Source of the DNA: Engelhardtia mirabilis
GTDB lineage: Bacteria; Planctomycetota; UBA1135; GCA-002686595
Assembly: GCF_007748095.1 (NCBI RefSeq)
Contig: NZ_CP036287.1
Span: forward strand, 2,418,001 to 2,482,000
Direction: 5' to 3'
Length of the DNA: 64,000 bases
In this document: piece by piece, positions 54,021 to 63,360 of the stretch
Layout: each line of letters starts with the position of its first letter
Position numbering within the stretch: position 1 is the stretch's first letter
The notes under the pieces: generated by a model
What the model saw: the letters and a program-made list of their open reading frames with translations, nothing else
What the model was told of the DNA's origin: nothing
Databases searched by the model: none
Made by a program: the position numbers and the translations under genes

Positions 54021-54499
54021 AGATCCAAGCACACCACCGTTGGGTCGGGATGATCGTGGGCCTGTTGGGCATGAGCTTCGTGATCCAGTTCACGGCCCTG
54101 TGGTTGGCGAACAGCGATCCGTCCTTCGCCGTGGTCGAGGACTACGAGCGCAAGGCGCACGACTGGGACGACTTCCAGGCCCAGGTGGCCCACAACGCGG
54201 AGTTGGGTTGGCGGGCGGACCTGCGCACGAGCCCCCTGGCCCGCGGCGTCGAGGTCGTGTTGACCCTGACCGACGGGGAGGGGGCCGCGATCGAGGGCGC
54301 CGAGGTGGCGCTCGTGGCCTTCCACAACGCACGCGCAGGCGAGAAGCTCCGCGTCGCCCTGCCGCACATCTCGGGCTCGCGCTACGGGATGGCCCTGCCC
54401 CTACAGCGCGCAGGCCTGTGGGAGTTCCAACTCGAGGTCCGCAGCGGCGATGACCTCTTCACCGACACGATCCGCAAGTCGGTTGCGGTGGGGGGCTGA
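54017..54499 (+). CDS. ccoH: FixH/CcoH-like cbb3 assembly protein
   Basis: A protein of 160 residues with one N-terminal membrane helix (VGMIVGLLGMSFVIQFTALWL) and a periplasmic domain that reads FixH-like: AHNAELGWRADL then GAEVALVAFHNARAGEKLRV and AGLWEFQLEVRSGDDLF. It overlaps ccoG by four bases and precedes the SafE-like gene by three bases. The role is assembly of the cbb3 complex, probably with CcoI and CcoS. Confidence 0.88.
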   Translation: MKIQAHHRWVGMIVGLLGMSFVIQFTALWLANSDPSFAVVEDYERKAHDWDDFQAQVAHNAELGWRADLRTSPLARGVEVVLTLTDGEGAAIEGAEVALVAFHNARAGEKLRVALPHISGSRYGMALPLQRAGLWEFQLEVRSGDDLFTDTIRKSVAVGG

Positions 54500-54502
54500 C
54501 CC

Positions 54503-55273
54503 ATGTGGGAGCTGACCCTCGCAGTGGCCCTGGCGAGTCTGCTCGGCTCGGTGCACTGCGCCGCGATGTGCGGGCCGTTCGTCGCACTGTTGGCCCGGCC
54601 GGGCGAGCGGCGCCTGCCGGCCGACCTCGCCTACCAGGCTGGGCGGCTCGCGAGCTACGTGGCCCTCGGCGCGCTGGCTGGCGGCATGGGGGCGGCCCTC
54701 GACCTCTCCGGTGCGATCTTCGGCCTGCAGCGCGCTGCGCTCGTGATCGCGGGGGCGGGTCTCGTGCTCTTCGGCCTGGTCTCCCTGGCGCGCAACTTCG
54801 GCTGGCGGATCGGCTTCGGACACGGAGGCCGCCTCGCCCGCCTCGCCCGCGGGCTGCAGGTGCGCGCCGCCAAGGCACCGCCACGCCGGCGCGCGTTGTT
54901 CGTGGGCCTCGCGACCGGCCTCTTGCCCTGCGGCTGGCTCTACGCCTTCGTGCTGAGCGCCGCGGCGACTGGCGACGCTCTGCACGGCGCCCTGACCATG
55001 GCGGCCTTCTGGTTCGGCGCCCTCCCGGCCCTCAGCGCGGTGGGCCTGTCCGCTCGCCGGCTGCTCGGGCCAATGCAGCGTCGCGCACCCGCCGTCGGCG
55101 CCCTGGCCCTGGTGGCCCTGGGACTGGTCGCGCTCTCCGGTCGGTTCAGGGTGCCGGCGCTGAGCGCCCAGGGCGGGCGCGCCGGGGACCAATCGGCCCT
55201 CGGACTCGCCGAGGAGGCGGCGCTGGCCACTCCCTCGTGCTGCGCCGCCGATGGGGACGCCGTCGATGGCTGA
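54503..55273 (+). CDS. Sulfite exporter TauE/SafE family protein (CcoI-associated)
   Basis: A protein of 256 residues with six membrane helices and the motif SVHCAAMCGPFVALLARPG near the start, with LATGLLPCGWLYAFVLSAA repeating it in the second half. This HCxxMCGP/PCG pattern marks the TauE/SafE-like proteins found in cbb3 operons, probably moving copper or thiol equivalents for oxidase assembly. The tail is Ala/Cys-rich (CCAADGD). Its end overlaps the start of ccoI by eight bases. Confidence 0.85.
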   Translation: MWELTLAVALASLLGSVHCAAMCGPFVALLARPGERRLPADLAYQAGRLASYVALGALAGGMGAALDLSGAIFGLQRAALVIAGAGLVLFGLVSLARNFGWRIGFGHGGRLARLARGLQVRAAKAPPRRRALFVGLATGLLPCGWLYAFVLSAAATGDALHGALTMAAFWFGALPALSAVGLSARRLLGPMQRRAPAVGALALVALGLVALSGRFRVPALSAQGGRAGDQSALGLAEEAALATPSCCAADGDAVDG

Positions 55274-57725
55274 CACCAGCACGGAGCGACACCGAGTCTT
55301 CCGCGGCGCCGCGGTGCTCTGTGACCACTGCCGGCTGGTGGTCCCGCCGGGCCTCGTCGATCCGTCGGCGCAGTGGCAGTTCTGCTGCAACGGGTGCGCC
55401 ACCGTCTTCGAGGCCATCCACGAGGCCGGCCTCGACCGCTTCTACGACCTGGCGGCCGACGAGGGCGAGGCGGCGACCGAGCCCGCCGCCCCCAGCGGCA
55501 AGCGCTACGACGAGTACGACGACCCCGCCTTCCGCGCTCTCTACGCGCGCGAGCTGCCGGACGGATCGAGCTCGATCGAGCTCTTCCTCGAGGGCGTCCA
55601 CTGCGCCAGCTGCGTCTGGCTTGTCGAGCGCCTGCCGCGCATCGTCGACGGCTGCCTCGAAGTGCGCCTGGACCTGCGACGTCAGGTGGCGACCGTGCGC
55701 CACGACCCCGCGCGCGTGGAGCTCTCGGTCGTGGCCAGGGCCCTCGACCGCCTGGGCTACCCCAGCCATCCGTCGCGCGCGGCGGAGCACAGCGCCCTGC
55801 GCAAACGCGAGGAACGCGGGCACCTGCTGCGCCTGGGCATCGCCGGGGCCTGCGCGGGCAACGTCATGCTGGCGGCCTTCGCCCTCTACGGCGGCGCGGC
55901 GAGCGGCATGGACCCCTGGACCCTGCGCCTGTTGCGGGGCTGGTCCCTGGCCTTCACCCTGCTGGCGGTGCTCGGCCCCGGGCGCGTGTTCTTCGTGGGC
56001 GCTCTCGGCGCGATCCGCGCGCGCACCGCGCACATGGACCTACCCGTGGCCCTGGCCCTGACCATCGGGACCCTCTGGGGTGCCGTCAACACGGTTCGCG
56101 GCCGGGGCGAGGTCTACTTCGAGTCGCTCACGGCGGTGGTGTTCCTGCTGCTGCTCGGCCGCTGGTTGCAGCACCGTCAGAGCCGCGCCGCGGCCGAGGC
56201 GGTCGAGCTGCTGTTCGACCTGACGCCCTCGTCGGCCCGCCGGCTCGAGATCGGCGACGACGGAGCGGAGTCGGTGCGCGAGGTGCCCCTGGCCGCGATC
56301 GAGCCGGGCGACCTGGTCGAGGTGCGGCCCGGAGACTCGGTCCCGGCCGACGGCGTGGTCGCGAGCGGCCTGAGCCACGTGGACCTCTCCCTGCTGACCG
56401 GCGAGTCCCTGCCCGTGCCCCTGGGCCCTGGCGATCGCGTCCACGCGGGGACGGTCAACCTCGAGGGACGCCTGGTGGTCGAGGTCGAGGCCGCCGGGGC
56501 ACAGACGCGCGTCAGTCGCCTGATGCAGTTGGTGGAGCGCGGCGCCGCCGACCGCCCGCCGATCGTGCGCGTGGCCGATCGGGTGGCGCATTGGTTCGTG
56601 CTCGCGGTGCTGGCCCTGGCCGCCGTGACCTTCGGCCTGTGGTGGAGGGTCGACCCCGCCCTGGCCGTGGAGCACACCGTCGCGCTGTTGATCGTCACCT
56701 GTCCCTGCGCCCTGGGTCTGGCCACGCCCCTGGCGGTCCAGGCGGCCCTCGGCCGCGCGGCGTCGCGCGGGATCCTGATCCGCAGCGGTGAGGCCCTCGA
56801 GCGCCTGCGCGGGACGGGAACGGTGTTGCTCGACAAGACCGGCACGCTCACCGAGCCGCGGCTCCATGTGATCGAGTGGATCGGCGACTCGCGCTGGCGC
56901 GCCCACGTGGCGGCGGCCGAGGCACAAGTGGCACACCCGATCGCGCGAGCCCTGGCCGCATTGCAATCGGAGCTGCCGTCGATCGAGGTGTGTGACCTAC
57001 GCTCCTTCGGACGCGGCCTCGAGGCCCGTGTCGGTGATCACAGCCTGCGGGTCGGATCGCCGAGCTTCGTCGCGGCCCGGGCCAGCGCCGCGCCCCAGGC
57101 GATCGAGGCGGCCACGGCGACGTCGATCGCAGCCGGGCGCACGGTGGTCTGGATCGCCGTCGACGGCAGCACCGTGGCGGCCGCGAGTCTGGGCAACCCG
57201 CTCCAGGAGGGCGCGGCCCAGGCCGTGGGCGAGCTGCGACGCCTGGGCTTCGACGTGCGGGTCCTGTCCGGCGACGACGAGCGGGTCGTGCGCGCGGTGG
57301 CGGCCGAGGCCGGCATCGGGCCCGAGGCCTGCGAGGGCGGAGCCAGCCCCGAGCGGAAGCTGGCCGTGGTCTGCGAGCTGCGCGCGCGCGGCCCCGTGAT
57401 GATGGTCGGCGACGGCGTCAACGACGCCGCGGCCCTGGCGGCGGCGGACTTTGGGCTCGCGGTCCACGGGGGCGCCGAGGCCAGCCTTGCGGCCGCCGAC
57501 GCCTTCCTCTCGCGGCCCGGCATCGGCGCGATCGGCGACCTGATCCACGGAGCCCGGCGCGCGGTCCGCGTGATCCAGCGCAACTTCGCCGTCTCGCTGG
57601 TGTACAACGCCGTCTCGGCCAGCCTGGCGGTGGCCGGGATCATCCACCCCGCGGTCGCGGCGGTGCTGATGCCGCTGAGCTCGCTCTCGGTGGTGACCCT
57701 CTCCTACCGCAGCCGGACCTTCTGA
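55266..57725 (+). CDS. ccoI: Heavy-metal P-type ATPase CcoI (FixI), copper export for cbb3 assembly
   Basis: A protein of 819 residues. An N-terminal Cys-rich segment (LCDHCRLVV, FCCNGCATVFEAIHEAGLDRFYDL) is typical of CcoI. A heavy-metal-associated domain has GVHCASCVWLVERLP. The ATPase core has the metal-binding CPC (VTCPCALGLATPLAVQ), DKTGTLT and MVGDGVNDAAALAAADFG. It moves copper out of the cytoplasm for the oxidase. The ATG at 55266 is used; an in-frame ATG at 55251 is possible. It is the last gene before the interrupted part of the operon; ccoS is found 5.2 kb later. Confidence 0.95.
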   Translation: MADTSTERHRVFRGAAVLCDHCRLVVPPGLVDPSAQWQFCCNGCATVFEAIHEAGLDRFYDLAADEGEAATEPAAPSGKRYDEYDDPAFRALYARELPDGSSSIELFLEGVHCASCVWLVERLPRIVDGCLEVRLDLRRQVATVRHDPARVELSVVARALDRLGYPSHPSRAAEHSALRKREERGHLLRLGIAGACAGNVMLAAFALYGGAASGMDPWTLRLLRGWSLAFTLLAVLGPGRVFFVGALGAIRARTAHMDLPVALALTIGTLWGAVNTVRGRGEVYFESLTAVVFLLLLGRWLQHRQSRAAAEAVELLFDLTPSSARRLEIGDDGAESVREVPLAAIEPGDLVEVRPGDSVPADGVVASGLSHVDLSLLTGESLPVPLGPGDRVHAGTVNLEGRLVVEVEAAGAQTRVSRLMQLVERGAADRPPIVRVADRVAHWFVLAVLALAAVTFGLWWRVDPALAVEHTVALLIVTCPCALGLATPLAVQAALGRAASRGILIRSGEALERLRGTGTVLLDKTGTLTEPRLHVIEWIGDSRWRAHVAAAEAQVAHPIARALAALQSELPSIEVCDLRSFGRGLEARVGDHSLRVGSPSFVAARASAAPQAIEAATATSIAAGRTVVWIAVDGSTVAAASLGNPLQEGAAQAVGELRRLGFDVRVLSGDDERVVRAVAAEAGIGPEACEGGASPERKLAVVCELRARGPVMMVGDGVNDAAALAAADFGLAVHGGAEASLAAADAFLSRPGIGAIGDLIHGARRAVRVIQRNFAVSLVYNAVSASLAVAGIIHPAVAAVLMPLSSLSVVTLSYRSRTF

Positions 57726-58016
57726 AGGCGCGCCCGCCGTCGGCGGCGTTGTTCCCGCGGTGTCGCGTCGAAGCCGGGGCCTAGCAGCCCGAGGGTCGAG
57801 GCTCGACGCTAAGCCGCAACCTCGCTGACGCTTAGGGAAGCGCAATTAGAAGTTCGCATTGTTTTTTGGCCAAGCCGGGCTGGCGACCGCGTGGGGTTCC
57901 GTTCATCTCCAAGGACCCCAGCCCATTGCCGTCGTTGCCGTCCGAGTGTGATTCGGCGTGGCGCGACCACCGACAAGATCGGCGCCGAATCGCTCAGCGC
58001 TGCTTCGATCGAGCCC
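57726..58016. promoter_or_regulatory. 291-bp gap between ccoI and the KAP genes, probable promoter region
   Basis: The stretch 57809-57875 is markedly lower in GC than its surroundings. It contains CTAAGC (57809-57814) and its inverse GCTTAG (57830-57835) and, just after, a short T-run. This is the likeliest promoter for the KAP pair. Elsewhere it is GC-rich and featureless. Confidence 0.45.
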
Positions 58017-61000
58017 GTGTCATTCGAGGAGAGGGACGACCGGACCGTGACCATCTACGATCGACTCGCCGAGAGCCCCACGCCCTCCGACGTCCTGCTG
58101 AAGACCTTCTGGGGCACCCCCCCGCAGACGGATCAGTGGGCGGAGGTCGTCTACAAGCTCGCCTCCGACCTGTCGGGCTATCCCCACTCGACCCACGTCT
58201 TGATCCACGGGCGCTACGGGGTGGGCAAGACCAGCTTCCTGCTGAGCCTGCGCGAATGCCTGCGCGAGCGAGCCCGGGCGCGGGGCGCCGACGAGCCGCC
58301 GTTGCTCGACCTGTGGCTACACATGCCTATGGTGACGGCGAACTCCCCGGCGTCGGCGGCGTCAGTGATCGGAGCGATCGTCGAGAACCTGTGCGGACGA
58401 CCGATCGTGCCCAGCTCGGGCATGGACGACCTGGAAAGCGTACGCAGCTGCGCGCCGGACGTGGAGGGCTTCTGCGCGCACCTGCTCGACGCCTTCGAAG
58501 AGCTCTGGAATCGGACGATCGAGAGCGGCCCGACCGTGGAGGCCACGTCGGAGCGCGAGCCGCCGCGGCCGACCCGCCTGGCGGGCAGTGAGGTGCGCCG
58601 GGCCAGCCGTACCTACCGCGCGAACACGATCGAGCAGCTGATCGAGCACCGCCTCGGCTGGTGCCCCGACGGCACGCAGGGGGCGCAGCTGGTCGTCTAC
58701 CTGGACGACGTCGACCGCTGCCACGCCTCCGTCTCACGGGAGATCGTCGACCTCCTGCTGCGCTTCCGCGCCAACCGCGCGGTGCGCTTCGTGATCGCCT
58801 GCGACCGGACGCTGATGGAGAAGGGGGTGGCCGATTGGATGGAGAACAACGGGACCGTGGCCGACGGGCACCCGCTGGTCAACGCCAACTCGGCGCTCGA
58901 GAAGTACCTGGACCACATGGTCGAGCTGCCCGATCTCGGGCAGCACCCGATGGTCCCCGGCACGGCGCGCTTCGTGGCCTTCGACACTCGGATGGTCGAG
59001 CTGCTCATGACCCCCGTGCCGGGGGCCTCGGGTGGTGGCATCGAGCCGCTGATCCCGAGCGTCGACAAGGAGCTGTCGGGTCGTGGGCCGATCCTCGGGG
59101 ACTTCCTCCTGACCTGGCTGATGCAGGACCTCGAGGAGGCCGACCTGCTGCACCGCACGCGGGAGGAGGAAGTCGACCGCCCGGGCTTGACCCTCCCCCA
59201 GAACCTGCCCGAGAACCTGCCCGAGAACCTGTCGTCGTCGGAGCAGGAAGACCTCGGTCCCCCCAAGGCGAGCGACCTCGGTTCCACAGTGCTGGAGCCG
59301 GAACTGGAGGCCCGAGTCGTCGAGGAGTTCGAGTCCATTCCGACCTCCGATCCCGAAACCGCTCGCAAGGACCGAGCTCACTCGGTCGAACAGGACGACG
59401 AGCCGAGGGCCATCACCGACCAGCATCGCTACGTTATCACCGACCAGCATCGCTACGTTCCCGAACAGAGCAAGGATGCGAGCATCCTCCGCAAGCCGCT
59501 GACGGCTCTCGCCGAGGGCCTTCGCAAGCTGTGTCGGATCGACCCGGAGTTGCGAATCCTGCGGCTCGTCGGTCGGTACCGGTCCTTGGCCTCCGTGCTG
59601 ACGCCGAGGCAGCTCAAGGCCTACCTCCGCGCGCGGCTCTTCGGCACGACCTCGGCCGAGGACAACCCGGAGAGCACCCTGCTCCAGCAGGTCTTCCCGG
59701 CCTTCTACGAGCTCCGTCAGACGGAGCCGGTGCGCTTCGAGTACGCGACCAAGCTCGCGGCGACGACCGTCAAGTTCCGTCCACCGTCGGGGTTCCAGAT
59801 GCAGGTCTTCGTCAGGCAGCTCGAGTGCTTGCTCGAAGACTCGGCCGTGCTGACCAAGGAGCGGCTGCGCACCGCCTGGCCCGCGAAGAGCAAGGAGCGG
59901 CTGCTCCTGATCTACCTCTTGGCCTTGATCGACTGGGATGGAGGCGCGGTCGCGGCCGTCGACAGCAGCACCGTCGGTGCCATCGACGGGATCGTGGGGG
60001 GGCAGGATCGGGAGTTCCTCGCCTGGGTCCAGCAGGCCGCGGGGGTCACTCCGGAGGGACCGACGCTCCAGGACCAGCTCTCGTCCTACCAGGACGCCGT
60101 CCTGGCGGCTTTCAACCGTGGTGACCAGGGGGCCGCGCTGACCGTCGCCGACTACGCCGGTCGCTTCGTCACCCGCCACATGCCCTATCTGGGTGAGCGT
60201 TCGGCGACGACCCTCTCGAACCTGGCCGTGTTGCTCAACGACCTGGAGCCCTACGAGGTCGAGTGCGACCGGCTGTTCGGCTTCGCGATCCAACTGGATC
60301 CGTCGGAGTCGCGCATCGCTCTCTACTACGCCGAGTTCCTGCTCGATGTGCTCGGGAAATCGCCTCGTCTGCAGCGGCTCCTCGGGGGCGATCGCTACGA
60401 CAGCAGCGCCGACTTGATGGTCCTGATCGAGGAGCTGCTGCAGAGCGCCTCGCGCATCGGCGACCCGGTCAACCGGTTCTACCTCGAGCTACTGCGGCTG
60501 CGCCTGGCGGGACTCCAAGGGATGCCCCAGGCCAGCGTCGTCGATCGCATCGACGAAGTCACCCGGGAGCACATCCCGCTGCTGGTGACCACGGCGAAGA
60601 ACTGGGACAACGAGCCCTTCTCGCGCTTGGTCAGCGCCCTCGATGAGGCTGTCCCGGCGAAGCAGGAGAACGCCGTGGCCCTGGCGAGAGTCTTCGGTCG
60701 GGTCTGGGGTGTGCTCGAACGGGTCGGGGCTCCCACGTGGGGGGCGATCAGCAACATCGCCAACTCGTTCATCGGCCAGAGCAGGGCCAACAGCCAGGAG
60801 GAGACCCTGGGCCTGCGGATGAACCTGGCGCTGATGACGGACCGGGACCTGATCGAGCTCAACAAGCGGCGCGTCTCGGCGATCTGGACCCAGTCGATCC
60901 TGACCTGGGCGCGCAGGTCGGCGGGCAAGACGCCGGAGTCCCGCCGGCGCGCGGCGCTCGGGATGTTGGCGTCGCTGGTCTACGGGATAGACAACCAGTG

Positions 61001-61376
61001 GGTGCCCCGGGCGCGCATTCTGTGGGACACCCTGGCGGGCACGGGGGAACCGACCTCGGAGGGGTTCATCCGGACGCTACAGGAGTCCGGCGATGTCGAG
61101 CGGTTGTTCGGCATGCTGAATGCGCTGCAGGAGGATCCGTCGAGCCCGGAGGCCATCGTCGAATTCGTGTTCGAGGGCGACCTGGGCCAGCCCCTGCACA
61201 CGGTGGAGGAATTGGCGAGCGAGCAGGCCTGGCCGTTCTGGGATGAGTTGAAGCGTGAGATCGATAGCGACGCCGAGCGCTACCTGGAGCAGTCAAGCGG
61301 TGGCGACGGCGCGCCGGCAGAACTCGCAGAGCCGGAAGAGCGGGACTCGGAGGAGGAGACCAGTAATGACAACTGA
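58017..61376 (+). CDS. Large KAP-type P-loop NTPase (gene 1 of pair)
   Basis: A protein of 1119 residues. The KAP-family NTPase core has Walker A GRYGVGKT (65-72) and Walker B LVVYLDDVDRC (Asp230, Asp231). After these the sequence VRFVIACDRTLMEKGV and ALEKYLDHMVELPDL is the KAP pattern. Residues of about 380-490 form a polar linker containing tandem repeats (PENLPENL, then ITDQHRYV twice). The remaining 600 residues are helical and of unknown type. KAP NTPases include phage-exclusion protein PifA. The start is a GTG at 58017; a GTG at 58047 with GAGGAGAGG upstream is an alternative. It overlaps gene 2 by 11 bases. Confidence 0.8.
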   Translation: MSFEERDDRTVTIYDRLAESPTPSDVLLKTFWGTPPQTDQWAEVVYKLASDLSGYPHSTHVLIHGRYGVGKTSFLLSLRECLRERARARGADEPPLLDLWLHMPMVTANSPASAASVIGAIVENLCGRPIVPSSGMDDLESVRSCAPDVEGFCAHLLDAFEELWNRTIESGPTVEATSEREPPRPTRLAGSEVRRASRTYRANTIEQLIEHRLGWCPDGTQGAQLVVYLDDVDRCHASVSREIVDLLLRFRANRAVRFVIACDRTLMEKGVADWMENNGTVADGHPLVNANSALEKYLDHMVELPDLGQHPMVPGTARFVAFDTRMVELLMTPVPGASGGGIEPLIPSVDKELSGRGPILGDFLLTWLMQDLEEADLLHRTREEEVDRPGLTLPQNLPENLPENLSSSEQEDLGPPKASDLGSTVLEPELEARVVEEFESIPTSDPETARKDRAHSVEQDDEPRAITDQHRYVITDQHRYVPEQSKDASILRKPLTALAEGLRKLCRIDPELRILRLVGRYRSLASVLTPRQLKAYLRARLFGTTSAEDNPESTLLQQVFPAFYELRQTEPVRFEYATKLAATTVKFRPPSGFQMQVFVRQLECLLEDSAVLTKERLRTAWPAKSKERLLLIYLLALIDWDGGAVAAVDSSTVGAIDGIVGGQDREFLAWVQQAAGVTPEGPTLQDQLSSYQDAVLAAFNRGDQGAALTVADYAGRFVTRHMPYLGERSATTLSNLAVLLNDLEPYEVECDRLFGFAIQLDPSESRIALYYAEFLLDVLGKSPRLQRLLGGDRYDSSADLMVLIEELLQSASRIGDPVNRFYLELLRLRLAGLQGMPQASVVDRIDEVTREHIPLLVTTAKNWDNEPFSRLVSALDEAVPAKQENAVALARVFGRVWGVLERVGAPTWGAISNIANSFIGQSRANSQEETLGLRMNLALMTDRDLIELNKRRVSAIWTQSILTWARRSAGKTPESRRRAALGMLASLVYGIDNQWVPRARILWDTLAGTGEPTSEGFIRTLQESGDVERLFGMLNALQEDPSSPEAIVEFVFEGDLGQPLHTVEELASEQAWPFWDELKREIDSDAERYLEQSSGGDGAPAELAEPEERDSEEETSNDN

Positions 61377-62805
61377 GCGCGTGTTGCTCGACCGGACGGC
61401 CGTGCTCGGCCGCATTTGTGACAGCCTGGGCCTCGACGGGGACGCATCGGATGGAGCGGAGGCGCCGTGCCGCAACGTCCTGCTGGCCGGGCCCTGGGGT
61501 TCCGGTAAGACGACCATTCTCAAGCTCCTCGAGGCGCGAGCCGGCGCGGAGGAGACGGCGTACCACGTGCTGCGCTTCTCGCCCTGGGCACAGCTGGGCG
61601 ACGAGGACCCGCGCCGGGGCTTCCTCAGATACTTGGCCACCCAGGTCATCTCGACGACTCCACCGCCGACGACCGCCGGCGAGGCCAAGCGGGCTTGGAG
61701 CATCTTCCGGGACTGGGGTGAGCGTTTCATCACGGACGGCTGGGGTCAGGCGGCCGTGGAGTCGATCGGGTCCATCGCCCCCGGCGCGCCGGTTGCGTTT
61801 GCGCTCGCACGCCTCGCCACCGACCTCGCCAAGGGCGGCAAGGAGCCGGCCGATGGCGATACACAGCCCCAGCTGCCGCCGCAAGGCGAAGCGCTGCGGA
61901 AGCAGCTTTCCGAGGTCCTCGAGACCCTGGCCGCAGCGAACGGAGCCAAGCGGCTGCTGCTGCTCGTCGACGACCTGGATCGGACGCGGCCGGAGTACGC
62001 CGTCGCGGTGCTGGAGCAGCTCCACCACCTGTTCCTGCCCCAGGAAGGCGAGACCGATTGGCCGCTCAGCAGCGTCTGGGCCGTGAACATCGAGGTCCTC
62101 GAGCAGTTCCTCTACGAGCACTATCGCCATCAACCCTCCTTCGATCCGACCGCCTACCTCGAGCGCCTCTTCGACCGCAGGGTGAACGTCCCGCCGCTCT
62201 TCCAGACCAAGGACTCCCAGGCGCCGAGCGAGCCAGAGCGGCTCTGGCGCGACTCCCTGGAGAAGTTCGCCGAGGACCTCTCGGCGCTCGCCGAGCGATC
62301 GCCCGAACGGAGCGAGGCCATTGCCGCCGCGTCCGAACAGTGCCGGGGATCGCTGGCCCGCGACCTCGCGGACGGCCTGAGCTACGCCTGCGTCGGGAAC
62401 CTGCGGCTCTACGAGTCGATCCGCGAGGGCTGCGTCGACTACTGGCGTACCCAGCTCAAGGCCGGCGAGGAGGATTGGGACGCCGGGCGCTCGAAGCGAC
62501 TGGTCGAGGACGCTCGGCGCATCACCCTGATCCTGGCCTACCCGGGTTTCCGGGAGAGCGTGGCGCTCTTCGACGGCATGTGGCCGTTCTTCGTGAACCG
62601 CCTCAACGACCGGATGTCGAGCACGGTCACCGAGGCCATCGTCCACCCCTCCTACCGGCACCTCGACGACCCGAACCTGGCGACCCTGCTGCAGGACCTT
62701 GGCGCGCTGCGCCACGAGGACAAGGCCGAGCGTTACGTGATTCAGTGGGAGGGGGTCAACCGGCTCTCGCGGGGGCTGGGCGACATGCTCCGGCAGGGGT
62801 TCTAG
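61366..62805 (+). CDS. Second KAP-type P-loop NTPase (gene 2 of pair)
   Basis: A protein of 479 residues with Walker A GPWGSGKTT (42-50) and Walker B LLLLVDDLDRTRP (Asp202, Asp203). VWAVNIEVLEQFLYEHY and YLERLFDRRVNVPP match the KAP family layout. It is less than half the size of gene 1 and lacks gene 1's large helical tail. No membrane helices are clear. Its ATG lies 11 bases before the gene 1 stop, with GGAGGAGG a few bases upstream, so equimolar production is likely. Two physically distinct KAP proteins in one operon suggest a hetero-complex. Confidence 0.85.
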   Translation: MTTERVLLDRTAVLGRICDSLGLDGDASDGAEAPCRNVLLAGPWGSGKTTILKLLEARAGAEETAYHVLRFSPWAQLGDEDPRRGFLRYLATQVISTTPPPTTAGEAKRAWSIFRDWGERFITDGWGQAAVESIGSIAPGAPVAFALARLATDLAKGGKEPADGDTQPQLPPQGEALRKQLSEVLETLAAANGAKRLLLLVDDLDRTRPEYAVAVLEQLHHLFLPQEGETDWPLSSVWAVNIEVLEQFLYEHYRHQPSFDPTAYLERLFDRRVNVPPLFQTKDSQAPSEPERLWRDSLEKFAEDLSALAERSPERSEAIAAASEQCRGSLARDLADGLSYACVGNLRLYESIREGCVDYWRTQLKAGEEDWDAGRSKRLVEDARRITLILAYPGFRESVALFDGMWPFFVNRLNDRMSSTVTEAIVHPSYRHLDDPNLATLLQDLGALRHEDKAERYVIQWEGVNRLSRGLGDMLRQGF

Positions 62806-62964
62806 GCGCGGCCCCGACGCGGGCTCGCTGTCCCACGGCCGGCGGGGCCGAGCTCGAATCGCGGCAGTGTGGGAGCGACAGAGCGGCCCCGCTCGTGTAG
62901 AACGCGGCCCTGGGCCGGTCGCGGTTGCCGCGGGCGCGCGCTCCAGCAGGCGTCGTCCCCGTCG

Positions 62965-63360
62965 ATGAATCTCCTCCTGATAGTCATTCCGATCGCGGGC
63001 CTGATCGTGATCGCCGCGCTGCTCGCCTTTCGCTGGGCGGTCAAGGACGGGCAGCTCGACGATCTGGAGACGCCGGCCCTGCGGATGCTGCACGACGACG
63101 AGCCTGGCCCGCGGCGGCGACCAGTCCCGGACCCCCCGCCCGGCGTGGCCCAGGAGGCCGATGACCCGGGCGCCGATGGCGGCGGCGATCCAGCCTCCGC
63201 GATGGTCGTCGCCGCGGTCCTGGCCGCAGGCGTCGAGGGAGATGCCGATTTGGACGGCGAGGCGAACGAAGGGGCGCCTGTCGGCGACGGGCCTGTCGAC
63301 GACTCGTCGCGCGACTCTGGCGACTCTGGCGATGGTTCAGGCGGAGGAGACGACGAATGA
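62965..63360 (+). CDS. ccoS: cbb3 oxidase assembly protein CcoS with acidic C-terminal extension
   Basis: A protein of 131 residues. The first 48 residues match CcoS/FixS: one membrane helix (LIVIPIAGLIVIAALLAFRWA) then KDGQLDDLETPALRMLHDDE, the hallmark end of the family. The remaining 80 residues are Pro/Gly/Asp-rich and disordered-looking, beyond the 50-70 residue norm. CcoS is needed for haem and copper maturation of cbb3 oxidase. It is separated from ccoI by the KAP pair and its ATG is preceded by no strong ribosome site. Its stop overlaps the next gene by four bases. Confidence 0.88.
   Translation: MNLLLIVIPIAGLIVIAALLAFRWAVKDGQLDDLETPALRMLHDDEPGPRRRPVPDPPPGVAQEADDPGADGGGDPASAMVVAAVLAAGVEGDADLDGEANEGAPVGDGPVDDSSRDSGDSGDGSGGGDDE

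Noticed and set aside
57726..58016. Search for transposon or integrase boundaries beside the KAP pair
   Set aside because: I found no terminal inverted repeats, target-site duplications or integrase remnants; the short CTAAGC/GCTTAG pair is too small to claim.
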